Shown piece by piece: positions 1 to 9,413 of a stretch of 64,000 nucleotides of DNA. Both the position numbers and the translations under genes were made by a program. Every line of letters starts with the position of its first letter. The stretch's first letter is position 1. Source of the DNA: Gordonia zhenghanii (GTDB lineage: Bacteria > Actinomycetota > Actinomycetes > Mycobacteriales > Mycobacteriaceae); the NCBI RefSeq assembly GCF_021738965.1, contig NZ_JAKKOQ010000001.1, forward strand, positions 62,001 to 126,000. The letters run 5' to 3'. The notes under the pieces were generated by a model, which saw only the letters and a program-made list of their open reading frames with translations, did not search any database and was not told the DNA's origin.

Positions 1-599
1 TGTGGAGCCCCGGACGCCGGAACGGCGGCGGGGTCGGTGACGGCGGCGATCTGCGCCACCGTGGGTTCGGCCGCGGCGCACGCGTCGAGGATCCACGCCG
101 TGGTCTCGGCGGGATCGCGGGGATCGAGTTTGAGCAGCGCCGCCGCCGCGGTCGCCGCCTCGTCATAGATCACGAGGCGGACCAGGTCCTCGGCTGGCAG
201 GCCGGCCGCAGCGGCGATCATCCCGAGAACCACGGCGCGGCAAGGCTTCTCGGGAAGCGCTGCGTAGTCGGCAGCGGGCCAGAGTCGGCGGGCCAGCCGC
301 AGGTATCCGCGGGCGTGGGCTGTGGACGCGTCGCGCACCGCGGGCGACGGCGTCCGCGCAGCCCACGCGTCCTGCACCGCCTGCAGCGGTGCACCGACGA
401 GCACGCGATGACGCGCCAGGACGGCGGTCCCGGCTTCCACCTGCGAGGTGGTCCGCGCCCGCGCACGCAGCAGGTCGCGCGCGTCGGCTCGCGGCATTCC
501 GCTGGTCAGTGCCGGCTCCATGCCCGCCGAGTACGCATGCCCGCCGGTCGGCAACCGCGCGTCGGCCAGGAGCATCGCGAGCTGGGTCGGCGCCGTCAT
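1..599 (-). CDS. ureF: Urease accessory protein UreF (partial, runs off left edge)
   Basis: UreF is a GTPase-regulating chaperone that works with UreD and UreG to deliver nickel to the urease active site. The reading frame from the ATG at 599 stays open to base 1, so about 199 N-terminal residues are visible and the C-terminus is missing. The N-terminal stretch MLLADARLPTGGHAYSAG is the characteristic UreF opening. The start codon shares a base with the ureC stop (TGATG), which indicates translational coupling. UreG and UreD would be expected further left, outside the window. No ureE is present between ureC and ureF. Confidence 0.93.
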   Translation of the reverse strand, partial: MTAPTQLAMLLADARLPTGGHAYSAGMEPALTSGMPRADARDLLRARARTTSQVEAGTAVLARHRVLVGAPLQAVQDAWAARTPSPAVRDASTAHARGYLRLARRLWPAADYAALPEKPCRAVVLGMIAAAAGLPAEDLVRLVIYDEAATAAAALLKLDPRDPAETTAWILDACAAAEPTVAQIAAVTDPAAVPASGAP

Positions 600-2329
600 C
601 AGAACATCGAGTAGAGCTGCGTCATCGGCAGCTCGGCGGCGGGGGCCGGCGTCACGAGTTCGCCGTCGATCCGGATGTCGAAGGTGTCGGGCCGGATGTC
701 GATCCGCGGCAGGGCGTCGTTGACTTTCATGTCCGCCTTGCCGATCGCGCGCGTCGGCCGGACCGGCGCCAGACGACGTCGTAGCCCGAGCCGGTCGGCG
801 AGCCCGTCGTCGAGCGCGGCGGGCGACACGAACGACACCGACAGATCGGCGCCGATCTGGGCGCCGAACGTCGGCCGCTGCAGCACCGGCTGCGGCGTCG
901 GGATGGACGCGTTCGAGTCGCCGAGCGACGCCCAGACGATGGTCCCGCCCTTGATGACCAGCGACGGCCGGACTCCGAAGAATCGCGGATCCCACAGAGT
1001 CAGGTCGGCGAGCTTGCCGGGCTCGATCGACCCGACCTCGTAGTCGATGCCGTGCGCGATCGCCGGGTTGATCGTGTACTTGGCGACGTATCGGCGCGCG
1101 CGGTAATTATCGGCCCCGCTCACTCCGCTCCCGGCGACCAGGTTGTCGCCGCCACCGAGATGCCCCCGCCGCGCCTTCATCACGTGCGCCACCTGCCAGG
1201 TACGGGTGATGACCTCGCCGATGCGACCCATCGCCTGCGCATCCGACGATGTGATCGACAGTGCGCCGAGGTCGTGGAGCATGTCCTCGGCGGCGATCGT
1301 CGCCGCTCGGATGCGCGATTCGGCGAATGCCAAGTCCTCCGGGACCGCCGGGTTCAGGTGGTGGCAGACCATCAACATGTCGAGGTGTTCGGCGACGGTG
1401 TTGACGGTGTGCGGGAGCGTCGGGTTGGTCGATCCGGGGATCACGTTGGGCAGCCCGGCGATCGACAGGATGTCGGGTGCGTGACCGCCGCCCGCGCCCT
1501 CGACGTGGAACGCGTGAATGCTGCGGCCGCCGATCGCGGCGACCGTCGAGTCGACGAAGCCCGCCTCGTTCAACGAGTCCGAGTGCAAGGCGACCTGCAG
1601 CCCCCAGTCGTCGGCGGCGCGGAGCGCGGCGTCGATCGCGGCGGGAGTCGCACCCCAGTCCTCGTGGACTTTGAAGCCTGCGGCGCCGCCGAGCGCCTGT
1701 TCGGCGAGCCCCTCCGCCGACACCGTGTTGCCTTTGCTGAGGAACAGGACGTTCACCGGGATCTCGTCCAGTGCGCGGTGCATCTGCTGCAGATGCCACG
1801 GGCCGGGCGTCACGGTCGTCGCCTTCGACCCTTCGGACGGCCCCGTCCCGCCGCCGATGAGCGTCGTCAGTCCGGTCGCGAGTGCTTCGTCGCACTGGGA
1901 CGGCGACAGCAGATGGACGTGGGAGTCGATCCCGCCCGCGGTGAGGATCTTCCCCTCCCCGGCGATCACGTCGGTGGACGGCCCGATCACCAGATCGGGG
2001 TGCACGCCGTCGGCGACGTCCGGGTTGCCGGAACGTCCGAGTGCGACGATCCGGCCGTCGCGGATGCCGACATCGGCGCGCTCGATGCCCCACCAGTCCA
2101 GGACCACGACATTGGTGATCACCGTGTCGAGGGTGCCCGCGCTCCGCGGCACGGCCGACTGACCCATGGACTCGCGGATCGACTTGCCGCCGCCGAACAC
2201 AGCCTCGTCGCCGCCGACCGTGTGGTCTCGTTCGATCTCGATCCACAGGTCGGTGTCGGCCAGACGGATCTGGTCGCCGACGGTCGGACCGTACAGCGAC
2301 GCATAGGTTCCGCGATCGATCTCGACCAT
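599..2329 (-). CDS. ureC: Urease subunit alpha (catalytic)
   Basis: Catalytic subunit of nickel urease, hydrolysing urea to ammonia and carbamate in the cytoplasm. The 576 residues match the usual length. All active-site residues are visible, each three higher than in Klebsiella numbering: metal-binding H137 and H139 (DSHVHLLSP), carbamylated K220 (GFKVHED), H249, H275 (HVEGAGGGH), flap C322 and catalytic H323 (MVCHHL), and D363 (SSDAQAMG). I chose [16 protein letters not shown] at 2329 because it overlaps the ureB stop as TGATG and fits the family N-terminus. An in-frame ATG two codons upstream (2335) is a possible alternative. The enzyme should be functional, judging by intact motifs. Confidence 0.97.
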   Translation of the reverse strand: MVEIDRGTYASLYGPTVGDQIRLADTDLWIEIERDHTVGGDEAVFGGGKSIRESMGQSAVPRSAGTLDTVITNVVVLDWWGIERADVGIRDGRIVALGRSGNPDVADGVHPDLVIGPSTDVIAGEGKILTAGGIDSHVHLLSPSQCDEALATGLTTLIGGGTGPSEGSKATTVTPGPWHLQQMHRALDEIPVNVLFLSKGNTVSAEGLAEQALGGAAGFKVHEDWGATPAAIDAALRAADDWGLQVALHSDSLNEAGFVDSTVAAIGGRSIHAFHVEGAGGGHAPDILSIAGLPNVIPGSTNPTLPHTVNTVAEHLDMLMVCHHLNPAVPEDLAFAESRIRAATIAAEDMLHDLGALSITSSDAQAMGRIGEVITRTWQVAHVMKARRGHLGGGDNLVAGSGVSGADNYRARRYVAKYTINPAIAHGIDYEVGSIEPGKLADLTLWDPRFFGVRPSLVIKGGTIVWASLGDSNASIPTPQPVLQRPTFGAQIGADLSVSFVSPAALDDGLADRLGLRRRLAPVRPTRAIGKADMKVNDALPRIDIRPDTFDIRIDGELVTPAPAAELPMTQLYSMF

Positions 2330-2661
2330 CAGCATGCCTGCTTTCCGAGTGCGATTCCCGGCACGGCCCGCAGTCCCCGGAGAGATACCGCCGCAACCGA
2401 TTTCGAGGCTCCTGGCTCGAATCGGACCGATGTCCCGGACGGGACGTCGAGCCGGAAGCCGTCGGCCGCCGCACGGTCGAAGTCGAGCGCCGTGTTGGCG
2501 TCGGGCAGGTGCAGGTGCGAGCCGATCTGGACCGGTCGGTCGCCGGTGTTGACGACGACGAGTTCGATCCGCTCGGACTCGTCGCGGTCGGCATTGAGGG
2601 CGATGACGCCCGGTCGGACGCGGATCGCGCCCGGTCCGTCGGTGCGTGGTGTCGACGACAT
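2329..2661 (-). CDS. ureB: Urease subunit beta
   Basis: Small structural subunit of the urease (alpha-beta-gamma)3 complex; 110 residues. Family signatures include [16 protein letters not shown] near the N-terminus, then [18 protein letters not shown], then the RFEPG segment. The start at 2661 is preceded by a strong ribosome-binding site (AGAAGGGG) about five bases upstream. The gene lies 10 bp after ureA and overlaps ureC, so the three subunits are separate, not fused as in some other bacteria. Confidence 0.96.
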   Translation of the reverse strand: MSSTPRTDGPGAIRVRPGVIALNADRDESERIELVVVNTGDRPVQIGSHLHLPDANTALDFDRAAADGFRLDVPSGTSVRFEPGASKSVAAVSLRGLRAVPGIALGKQAC

Positions 2662-2671
2662 GACGCCCCTT

Positions 2672-2974
2672 CTAATCGATCGGGTGGTGGATGGTGACGA
2701 GCTTGCGGCCGTCCGGGAACGTGGCCTCCACCTGAACGTCATCGAGCATCTCGGCGACGCCGGGCATCACGTCGTCGCGCGTCAGGACTCGCCGTCCCTG
2801 CTCCATGAGTTCGGCGACGCCCACTCCCTCGCGCGCCCGCTCGATGACCCATGTCGACAGCAGTGCGACGGTCTCGGGGTGGTTGAGCAGCACCCCGCGA
2901 GCCTGCCGGTCGCGCGCCACCATCCCGGCCACCGACAGCAACAGTTTCTCGGTGTCTCCCGGCGTGAAGCGCAT
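2672..2974 (-). CDS. ureA: Urease subunit gamma
   Basis: Smallest urease subunit; exactly 100 residues, the family norm. It begins [20 protein letters not shown] and carries the conserved [11 protein letters not shown] and [10 protein letters not shown] segments. The frame is open 17 codons further upstream, but the family N-terminus places the start at 2974. No Shine-Dalgarno is visible before this ATG; the -10-like CACTAT seven bases upstream suggests a leaderless transcript. First gene of the visible ureABCF operon. Confidence 0.96.
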   Translation of the reverse strand: MRFTPGDTEKLLLSVAGMVARDRQARGVLLNHPETVALLSTWVIERAREGVGVAELMEQGRRVLTRDDVMPGVAEMLDDVQVEATFPDGRKLVTIHHPID

Positions 2975-2981
2975 AGAAAAG

Positions 2982-2987
2982 ATAGTG
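2982..2987 (-). promoter_or_regulatory. Putative -10 element for leaderless ureA transcript
   Basis: Read on the minus strand, CACTAT is followed by seven bases and then the ureA ATG, with no ribosome-binding site. This spacing suits transcription starting at or next to the start codon. No convincing -35 was identified. Confidence 0.35.
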
Positions 2988-3061
2988 CCACCGCGCACAG
3001 GCCCCGACGACCATCCGCCCGCCACGTCACACGAACGTCATTGACGCGCAACGGCCCAGAA

Positions 3062-3290
3062 ACGCTCGACGCCGCCACGCTGGTCGAGCGGCGTCCCCAC
3101 GCTGATCGAGCGGAGTCGAGATAGCTCTGCTGATCGAGCGGAGTCGAGATCCCGGCAGCAACACAGGCTACTACGAGCCGCGTGACCGGTATGTGGTCAC
3201 ACGGCTCGTAGGTCTCGACTCCGCTCGACCAGCGGAACAGGACTCCGCTCGACCAGCGGAACAGGACTCCGATCGAGCGGCACAAACCAC
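3062..3290. repeat. Cluster of interspersed ggtcgagcg(g/a)agtcgaga-type repeats
   Basis: The 387-base gap between ureA and narG holds no gene. Its central part is packed with copies of a short element close to ctgatcgagcggagtcgaga, in forward orientation at about 3099-3150 and inverted as tctcgactccgctcgaccag from about 3212 on, with partial copies at both ends. The forward and inverted copies flank a hairpin (3171-3211), so the whole block can fold as one long inverted repeat. The same family recurs at 24421-24635, 29815-29946 and inside the NRPS gene at 43322-43385. Confidence 0.8.
3171..3211. repeat. 17-bp inverted repeat (hairpin) between ure and nar operons
   Basis: The left arm ctacgagccgcgtgacc (3171-3187) pairs with ggtcacacggctcgtag (3195-3211) with one mismatch, around the 7-base loop ggtatgt. 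It lies between oppositely oriented repeat copies and upstream of two divergent operons, so a transcription terminator role is not obvious. It is more likely the core of the repeat element or a protein-binding site. Confidence 0.6.
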
Positions 3291-3349
3291 GATCCGTGCC
3301 GGAAAACCGCAATCTCTGGCGAAGCACGGACGTTCGGAAGAGTCCGGCC

Positions 3350-3355
3350 TACAGT
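3350..3355 (+). promoter_or_regulatory. Putative -10 element for narG (leaderless)
   Basis: TACAGT followed by six bases and then the narG ATG at 3362; no ribosome-binding site lies near the ATG. The same TACAGT arrangement precedes the genes at 11810 and 13948. Confidence 0.4.
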
Positions 3356-3361
3356 GCGGTC

Positions 3362-6300
3362 ATGCGGGAATCCCACAGCGTGCAAGGACCGGCAGCGCAG
3401 GCGCTACTCGACGTCGGCAGATTCTTCACGAAGTGGGACGAGACCGACGACGGGCGCGCCGTCTTCCGGGACGGCGGCCGCAAGGGTGACGTGTTCTACC
3501 GCGACCGGTGGAGTCACGACAAGATCGTCCGATCCACGCACGGCGTCAACTGCACCGGATCGTGCTCGTGGAAGGTGTACGTCAAGGACGGCATCATCAC
3601 GTGGGAGACGCAGGAGACCGACTATCCGTCGGTCGGCCCCGACCGCCCCGAGTACGAGCCCCGCGGCTGCCCGCGCGGCGCCGCGTTCTCCTGGTACACC
3701 TACTCCCCGACCCGCGTCCGCCACCCGTACGCGCGCGGCGTCCTCGTCGAGATGTACCGGGAAGCCAAGAGCCGAGTCGGCGGCGACCCCGTCCTCGCGT
3801 GGGCCGACGTCGTCAACGATCCGATGCGTCGTCGCTCATACCAGCAGGCGCGCGGCAAGGGCGGACTCGTCCGTGTCACGTGGGACGAGGCGATCGAGAT
3901 CGCGGCGGCCGCGCACGTGCACACCATCAAGACGTACGGCCCCGACCGGTGCTCGGGCTTCTCGCCGATCCCGGCGATGTCGATCGTCAGCCACTGCGTC
4001 GGGACCCGGTTCATCCAGTTGATCGGCGGCGTCATGACGTCGTTCTACGACTGGTACGCCGACCTCCCCGTCGCGAGCCCGCAGGTGTTCGGCGACCAGA
4101 CCGACGTCCCCGAGTCCGGCGACTGGTGGGATGCGTCGTATCTGATGATGTGGGGCTCCAACGTCCCGGTGACCCGCACCCCGGACGCGCACTGGATGGC
4201 CGAGGCCCGGTACCGCGGGACCAAGGTCGTCTCGGTCTCGCCCGACTACGCCGACAACACGAAGTTCGCCGACGAGTGGCTGCCGGCCCAGGCGGGCACC
4301 GACGCGGCACTCGCCATGGCGATGGGCCACGTCATCATGCGCGAGTTCTACGTCGACGCGCAGACGCCGTTCTTCAGCGAGTACTCGCGCAAATACACCG
4401 ACCTCCCGTTCCTGATCCGCCTCGACGAACGCGACGGCACGCTGGTCCCCGGCAAATTCATCACCGCAGACGAGCTCGACGGCGGATCGCAGGCCGACGA
4501 GGAATTGTGGAAGCCCGTCGTCCTCGACTCGGTCACCGACTCTCCCGTCGCACCCAACGGGTCGATGGGATTCCGGTACGCCGCGTCCGGCGAAGGCAAG
4601 TGGAACCTCGACCTCGGCGACGTCGTTCCCGCACTGAGCCTCTACGACGGCGACCACGAGCCCCGCGAAGTCAGCTTCCCCGCGTTCGACTCCCCCGACG
4701 GGAGCGGCAGCATCGTGACCCGCGGCGTCCCGACCCGCCGCGTCCACGGCCACCTCGTCACGACGGTCTTCGACCTGATGCTCGCCCAGTACGGCGTCCA
4801 GCGCGACGGGCTCCCCGGCGTCTGGCCCACCGGGTACGACGACGCGTCAGTCCAATACACGCCCGCCTGGCAGGAGGAGATCACGTCGGTGCCCGCGGCC
4901 GCCGCGATCCGGGTGGCCCGCGAGTTCGCGGCCAACGCCCGCGAGTCCGGCGGCCGTTCGATGATCATCATGGGCGCCGGGATCTGCCAGTGGTTCCACG
5001 GCGACGCGACCTACCGCGCGATCCTCGCGATGCTGTTGCTGACCGGCAGCATGGGCCGCAACGGCGGCGGCTGGGCACACTACGTCGGCCAGGAGAAGTG
5101 CCGCCCGATGACCGGATGGATCTCCCTCGCCAACGGCCTCGACTGGTCGCGCCCGCCGCGCACCCAGCCCGGCACGTCGTACTGGTACATGCACACCGAC
5201 CAGTGGCGGGGCGACGGCTACTCGACGTCGACGCTGGCCTCGCCGCTCTCGCAGGGCACCCTCGACGGCAAGCACACCGCGGACGCGATCGCCCAGTCGG
5301 CGGCGCTCGGCTGGATGCCGTTCTACCCGCAGTTCAGCACCAACCCACTCGACGTCGCCGACGACGCGCAGGCCGCCGTCGCTGCGGGCGACGCGACGGA
5401 TGCGGCGTCGTACGTCGCCAAGAAGCTGCTCGACGGCGGGCTCACTCCGGCGATCTCCGACGTCGACGCCCCCGAGAATTGGCCGCGCACCCTGGTGCTG
5501 TGGCGGTCCAACCTCCTCGGGTCGTCGGCGAAGGGAAACGAGTACTTCCTGCGGCACCTCCTCGGCACCCACCACAACGTGTTGGGGACCGAGAAGCCCG
5601 AGACCCCGCATCCCGAAGGCATCACCTGGCATGACGAGGCGCCCGAGGGCAAGCTCGATCTGATGGTGTCGGCGGACTTCCGTATGACGAGCACCACGCT
5701 CCTCTCGGACATCGTGTTCCCGGCAGCCACCTGGTACGAGAAGCACGACCTGAGCTCAACCGACATGCACCCGTTCGTGCATGCGTTCACGCCGGCGATC
5801 GACCCGCCGTGGGAGGCCAAGAGCGATTTCGAGCTCTTCCACCTGCTGGCCGAGAAACTCTCGCAGCTCGCGAAGACCCATTTGGGCACCCGACACGACC
5901 TGGTCAGCACTCCGTTCCAGCACGACACCCCGGGCGAGACCGCCCAACCGCACGGCCGCGTCGTCGACTGGCGCGAGGACGGCAAGCCGGGCAGGCCCGG
6001 CGTCAACATGCCGACGTTCTCCGTGGTCGAGCGCGACTACACATCGATCGCCGACAAACTCGCAACCGTCGGGCCGCTCGCCGACACACTCGGGTTCACC
6101 GTCAAGGACGTCAACTACGACGTCGGCACACAGATCCCGAGGCTCTCCGCGAAGAACGGCGTCATGGCGTCCGGTGCCGGTGCGGGGCGGCCGGCCATCG
6201 AGACCGACGAGAAGCTCGCCGAAGCGATCCTGACGTTCTCGGGGACGACGAACGGCGCGCTCGCCGTCAACGGTTTCGAGAAGCTGGAGAAGCGCGTCGG

Positions 6301-7066
6301 CAAGCCCCTCGCCGACTATGCGGCGGGTTCGGAGGAGAAGCGGATCACGTTCGCCGACACCCAGGCCGGCCCCGTCCCGGTGATCACGTCGCCGGAGTGG
6401 TCGGGGTCGGAGACCGGTGGACGGCGGTACGCGCCGTTCACGGTGAACATCGAGCGCGACAAGCCGTTCCACACGCTCACCGGCCGCATGCACTTCTATC
6501 TCGACCACGACTGGATGATCGACATCGGCGAGTCCCTCCCGATCTATCGGCCGCCGCTCGACATGCACTTGCTGTTCGGTGAGCCGAAGCTCGGGTCCGG
6601 CGGCGAGAAGGAGATCACCGTCCGGTATCTCACGCCGCACAACAAGTGGTCCATCCACTCCGAATACCAGGACAACCTGTTGATGCTGTCGCTCTCGCGC
6701 GGCGGTCCCACGTGCTGGATGTCGGCGGAGGACGCGGCGTCGATCGATGTGAAGGACAACGACTGGATCGAGTGCGTCAACGGCAACGGCGTGTTCGTGG
6801 CCCGCGCCGTCGTCAGCCACCGGATGCCCGAAGGGGTCTGCTACGTCCACCACGCGCAGGAGCGCACCATCGACGTCCCGAAGTCGGAGGCGACGGGACG
6901 GCGCGGCGGCATCCACAACTCGGCGACGCGCCTGCTGGTGAAGCCGTCGCACCTGATCGGCGGGTACGCACAGCTGTCGTACGCGTTCAACTATCTCGGC
7001 CCGACCGGCAATCAGCGGGACATGGTCTCGACGATCCGCAAGCGCAGCCAGGAGGTCACGTACTGA
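3362..7066 (+). CDS. narG: Respiratory nitrate reductase alpha subunit NarG
   Basis: Molybdenum bis-MGD catalytic subunit of membrane-bound nitrate reductase, reducing nitrate to nitrite on the cytoplasmic face during anaerobic respiration. 1234 residues, the usual length. The FS0 [4Fe-4S] ligands are H60, C64, C68 (HGVNCTGSCSW) and C103 (RGCPRGA); the Mo ligand is D230 (SFYDWYADLP). The frame is open 22 codons further upstream (to 3296), but MRESHSVQGPAAQALLDVGRFF fits the family N-terminus, so I start at 3362. The stop overlaps the narH start (TGATG). First gene of a six-gene coupled operon. Confidence 0.97.
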   Translation: MRESHSVQGPAAQALLDVGRFFTKWDETDDGRAVFRDGGRKGDVFYRDRWSHDKIVRSTHGVNCTGSCSWKVYVKDGIITWETQETDYPSVGPDRPEYEPRGCPRGAAFSWYTYSPTRVRHPYARGVLVEMYREAKSRVGGDPVLAWADVVNDPMRRRSYQQARGKGGLVRVTWDEAIEIAAAAHVHTIKTYGPDRCSGFSPIPAMSIVSHCVGTRFIQLIGGVMTSFYDWYADLPVASPQVFGDQTDVPESGDWWDASYLMMWGSNVPVTRTPDAHWMAEARYRGTKVVSVSPDYADNTKFADEWLPAQAGTDAALAMAMGHVIMREFYVDAQTPFFSEYSRKYTDLPFLIRLDERDGTLVPGKFITADELDGGSQADEELWKPVVLDSVTDSPVAPNGSMGFRYAASGEGKWNLDLGDVVPALSLYDGDHEPREVSFPAFDSPDGSGSIVTRGVPTRRVHGHLVTTVFDLMLAQYGVQRDGLPGVWPTGYDDASVQYTPAWQEEITSVPAAAAIRVAREFAANARESGGRSMIIMGAGICQWFHGDATYRAILAMLLLTGSMGRNGGGWAHYVGQEKCRPMTGWISLANGLDWSRPPRTQPGTSYWYMHTDQWRGDGYSTSTLASPLSQGTLDGKHTADAIAQSAALGWMPFYPQFSTNPLDVADDAQAAVAAGDATDAASYVAKKLLDGGLTPAISDVDAPENWPRTLVLWRSNLLGSSAKGNEYFLRHLLGTHHNVLGTEKPETPHPEGITWHDEAPEGKLDLMVSADFRMTSTTLLSDIVFPAATWYEKHDLSSTDMHPFVHAFTPAIDPPWEAKSDFELFHLLAEKLSQLAKTHLGTRHDLVSTPFQHDTPGETAQPHGRVVDWREDGKPGRPGVNMPTFSVVERDYTSIADKLATVGPLADTLGFTVKDVNYDVGTQIPRLSAKNGVMASGAGAGRPAIETDEKLAEAILTFSGTTNGALAVNGFEKLEKRVGKPLADYAAGSEEKRITFADTQAGPVPVITSPEWSGSETGGRRYAPFTVNIERDKPFHTLTGRMHFYLDHDWMIDIGESLPIYRPPLDMHLLFGEPKLGSGGEKEITVRYLTPHNKWSIHSEYQDNLLMLSLSRGGPTCWMSAEDAASIDVKDNDWIECVNGNGVFVARAVVSHRMPEGVCYVHHAQERTIDVPKSEATGRRGGIHNSATRLLVKPSHLIGGYAQLSYAFNYLGPTGNQRDMVSTIRKRSQEVTY

Positions 7067-8739
7067 TGCGAGTCATGGCGCAGGTCGCGATGGTGATGAA
7101 CCTCGACAAGTGCATCGGGTGCCATACGTGTTCGGTCACGTGCAAGCAGGCGTGGACCAACCGGGCGGGCACCGAGTACGTCTGGTTCAACAATGTGGAG
7201 ACCCGCCCCGGGCAGGGGTATCCGCGACAGTACGAGGATCAGGAGCGTTGGCGCGGCGGCTGGAAGCTCGACAAGCGGGGCCGTCTCCGACTCCGTGCGG
7301 GCGGACGTCTGCAGAAGCTGCTGACCATCTTCCACAGCCCCGTCCAGCCGACGTTGCACGACTACTACGAGCCGTGGACCTACGACTACGAGAAGCTCGT
7401 CAGCGCGCCGCTGGGCGACGACTTCCCCGTCGCCCGACCGAAGTCGCTGATCACCGGCAAGGACACCAAGGTCACGTGGTCGGCCAACTGGGACGACAAC
7501 CTGGGCGGCGGACCCGAGGCGGCCGAACTCGATCCGATCATCGCGAAGCTGCGCGCCGAGTCGGAGGCGCAGATCAAATTCTCGTACGAGCAGACGTTCA
7601 TGTTCTATCTGCCGCGGATCTGCGAGCACTGTCTCAATCCGTCGTGCATGGCGTCGTGTCCGTCGGGCGCGATCTACAAGCGGTCCGAGGACGGGATCGT
7701 CCTCGTGGACCAGGACCGCTGCCGCGGTTGGCGCCAGTGCGTCACCGGCTGCCCGTACAAGAAGATCTACTTCAACCACAGGTCGGGCAAAGCCGAGAAG
7801 TGCACGTTCTGCTATCCGCGCATCGAGGTCGGGCAGCCGACGGTCTGCGCGGAGACCTGTGTGGGACGGCTGCGCTACATCGGTCTGATCCTCTACGACG
7901 CCGACCGAGTCACGGATGCGGCGTCGGTGGAGAACGACACCGACTTGTACGAGGCGCAGCTCGATCTGATGCTCGATCCGCACGACCCGGAGGTGATCCG
8001 CCAGGCGCGCGCCGCAGGCATCACCGACGAGTGGCTGGACGCGGCCCGACGTTCGCCGGTGCACGCGCTGGCCAAGAAGTATCGGATCGCACTGCCGCTG
8101 CATCCGGAGTATCGGACGATGCCGATGGTCTGGTACGTGCCACCGCTCTCGCCGATCGTCGATCTCCTCACCGAGCAGGGGCACGACGGCGAAGCGGCAG
8201 GCACGCTGTTCGGCGCGATCGAATCGTTGCGGATCCCGCTCGAGTACCTCGCCGAACTGTTCACCGCGGGCGACACCGACACAGTGGCACATGTGCTGCG
8301 GACGCTGGCGGCGATGCGCGCATACATGCGCGACATCAATCTCGGACGCGAGCCGGACGCGTCGATCCCGGCCTCGGTCGGCATGTCCGAGGAGACGATG
8401 TACGAGATGTACCGGCTGCTGGCGATCGCCAAGTACCAGGACCGGTACGTCATCCCGACCGCGCACACCGAACAGCACGACAAGGCAGCCGAACTCGAGG
8501 AGCTCGCGTGCTCGCTCGACTACGACGGCGGTCCCGGAATGTACGAGTCGGGGGCGTTCGGCGAGGCCAGCGGCACGCCGACGCCGGTCTCGGTGGAGAC
8601 CTTCCACGCCTTGCAACAGCGGCAGACCAGCGACACCCCGGCGGGCGACGAAGCGCTGCGTGGGCGCACCAACTTGTTGAACTGGGACGGCAACGGGAGC
8701 CCCGCCGGGCTCTACCCGGAGCGAAAGGCGTCGACATGA
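7066..8739 (+). CDS. narH: Respiratory nitrate reductase beta subunit NarH
   Basis: Iron-sulfur electron-transfer subunit linking NarI haem to NarG; 557 residues. Four cysteine clusters are visible: CIGCHTCSVTCK near residue 16, CEHCLNPSCMASCP near 188, CRGWRQCVTGCP near 221 and CTFCYPRI...CAETC near 246. The Trp in CRGWRQC replaces a cysteine and marks the [3Fe-4S] site, as is typical of NarH. The start overlaps the narG stop and the stop overlaps the narJ start. Confidence 0.97.
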   Translation: MRVMAQVAMVMNLDKCIGCHTCSVTCKQAWTNRAGTEYVWFNNVETRPGQGYPRQYEDQERWRGGWKLDKRGRLRLRAGGRLQKLLTIFHSPVQPTLHDYYEPWTYDYEKLVSAPLGDDFPVARPKSLITGKDTKVTWSANWDDNLGGGPEAAELDPIIAKLRAESEAQIKFSYEQTFMFYLPRICEHCLNPSCMASCPSGAIYKRSEDGIVLVDQDRCRGWRQCVTGCPYKKIYFNHRSGKAEKCTFCYPRIEVGQPTVCAETCVGRLRYIGLILYDADRVTDAASVENDTDLYEAQLDLMLDPHDPEVIRQARAAGITDEWLDAARRSPVHALAKKYRIALPLHPEYRTMPMVWYVPPLSPIVDLLTEQGHDGEAAGTLFGAIESLRIPLEYLAELFTAGDTDTVAHVLRTLAAMRAYMRDINLGREPDASIPASVGMSEETMYEMYRLLAIAKYQDRYVIPTAHTEQHDKAAELEELACSLDYDGGPGMYESGAFGEASGTPTPVSVETFHALQQRQTSDTPAGDEALRGRTNLLNWDGNGSPAGLYPERKAST

Positions 8740-9413
8740 GGCTGCGGCTGCGTTCGGAACGCTCCCCCGCCACCGACCACCGCGTCGTGCGTCTCGCGGC
8801 GTCGTGGTGCCTCGCCTATCCCGACGACGACCTCCTCGACAAGGTCGATCTGCTGCGCGCGGGCGTGGCCGAGACACCGCAGACCGCGGCGAGCAACGAG
8901 CTGGCGGCCTTCCTCGATCACCTGTCGGCGACCGATCCGGCGCGGCTGCGGCAGGACTACGTCGACGTGTTCGACCTCTCCGGCAGGCAGACCCTGTTCC
9001 TCACGTACTGGACCGACGGCGACACCCGGCGACGCGGCGAGACGCTTGCCGCGATCAAACGTGTGTACCGGGACTCCGGGTTCGTCGTCGACCTGCGCGG
9101 CGAACTGCCCGACCATCTGCCGGTGGTCTTGGAGTTCGCGGCCCGCGTCGACCCGGAACGCGGCACGACGCTTCTCGCCGAGCACCGCGGTGCCCTCGAA
9201 CTGATCCGCTTCTCGCTGCTCGACAAGAAGTCGCCGTACGCGCACGTCCTCGCCGCGATCTGCGCGACGCTGCCCGGTGAGTCACCGCCCGACCGCGCGG
9301 CCGCGGTCGCGATGCGCGGGCACCACCCCGAAGTGGAGACCGTCGGTCTCGAACCGTTCGATCCTCGGCTCCTCCCGCTGCATACGGGAGCCGAAGCGGG
9401 AGCACTACGATGA
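8736..9413 (+). CDS. narJ: Nitrate reductase assembly chaperone NarJ
   Basis: Dedicated cytoplasmic chaperone (TorD/NarJ-like) needed for molybdenum cofactor insertion into NarG before membrane docking; not part of the final enzyme. 225 residues. The ATG at 8736 overlaps the narH stop as ATGA. Features typical of the family are the early WCLAYPDDDLLD segment, the RLRQDYVDVFDLSGRQTLFLTYW block and the LPDHLPVVLEFAA helix. Position between narH and narI is the canonical order. Confidence 0.94.
   Translation: MRLRLRSERSPATDHRVVRLAASWCLAYPDDDLLDKVDLLRAGVAETPQTAASNELAAFLDHLSATDPARLRQDYVDVFDLSGRQTLFLTYWTDGDTRRRGETLAAIKRVYRDSGFVVDLRGELPDHLPVVLEFAARVDPERGTTLLAEHRGALELIRFSLLDKKSPYAHVLAAICATLPGESPPDRAAAVAMRGHHPEVETVGLEPFDPRLLPLHTGAEAGALR

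Noticed and set aside
1052..3124. 690-codon plus-strand frame opposite ureC, ureB and ureA
   Set aside because: Antisense shadow of three clear urease genes; no recognisable protein family.
3195..3203. CRP/FNR-type site in the nar upstream region
   Set aside because: The gtgacc...ggtcac symmetry has the wrong spacing for a CRP/FNR half-site pair and is part of a longer 17-bp hairpin in a repeat cluster.
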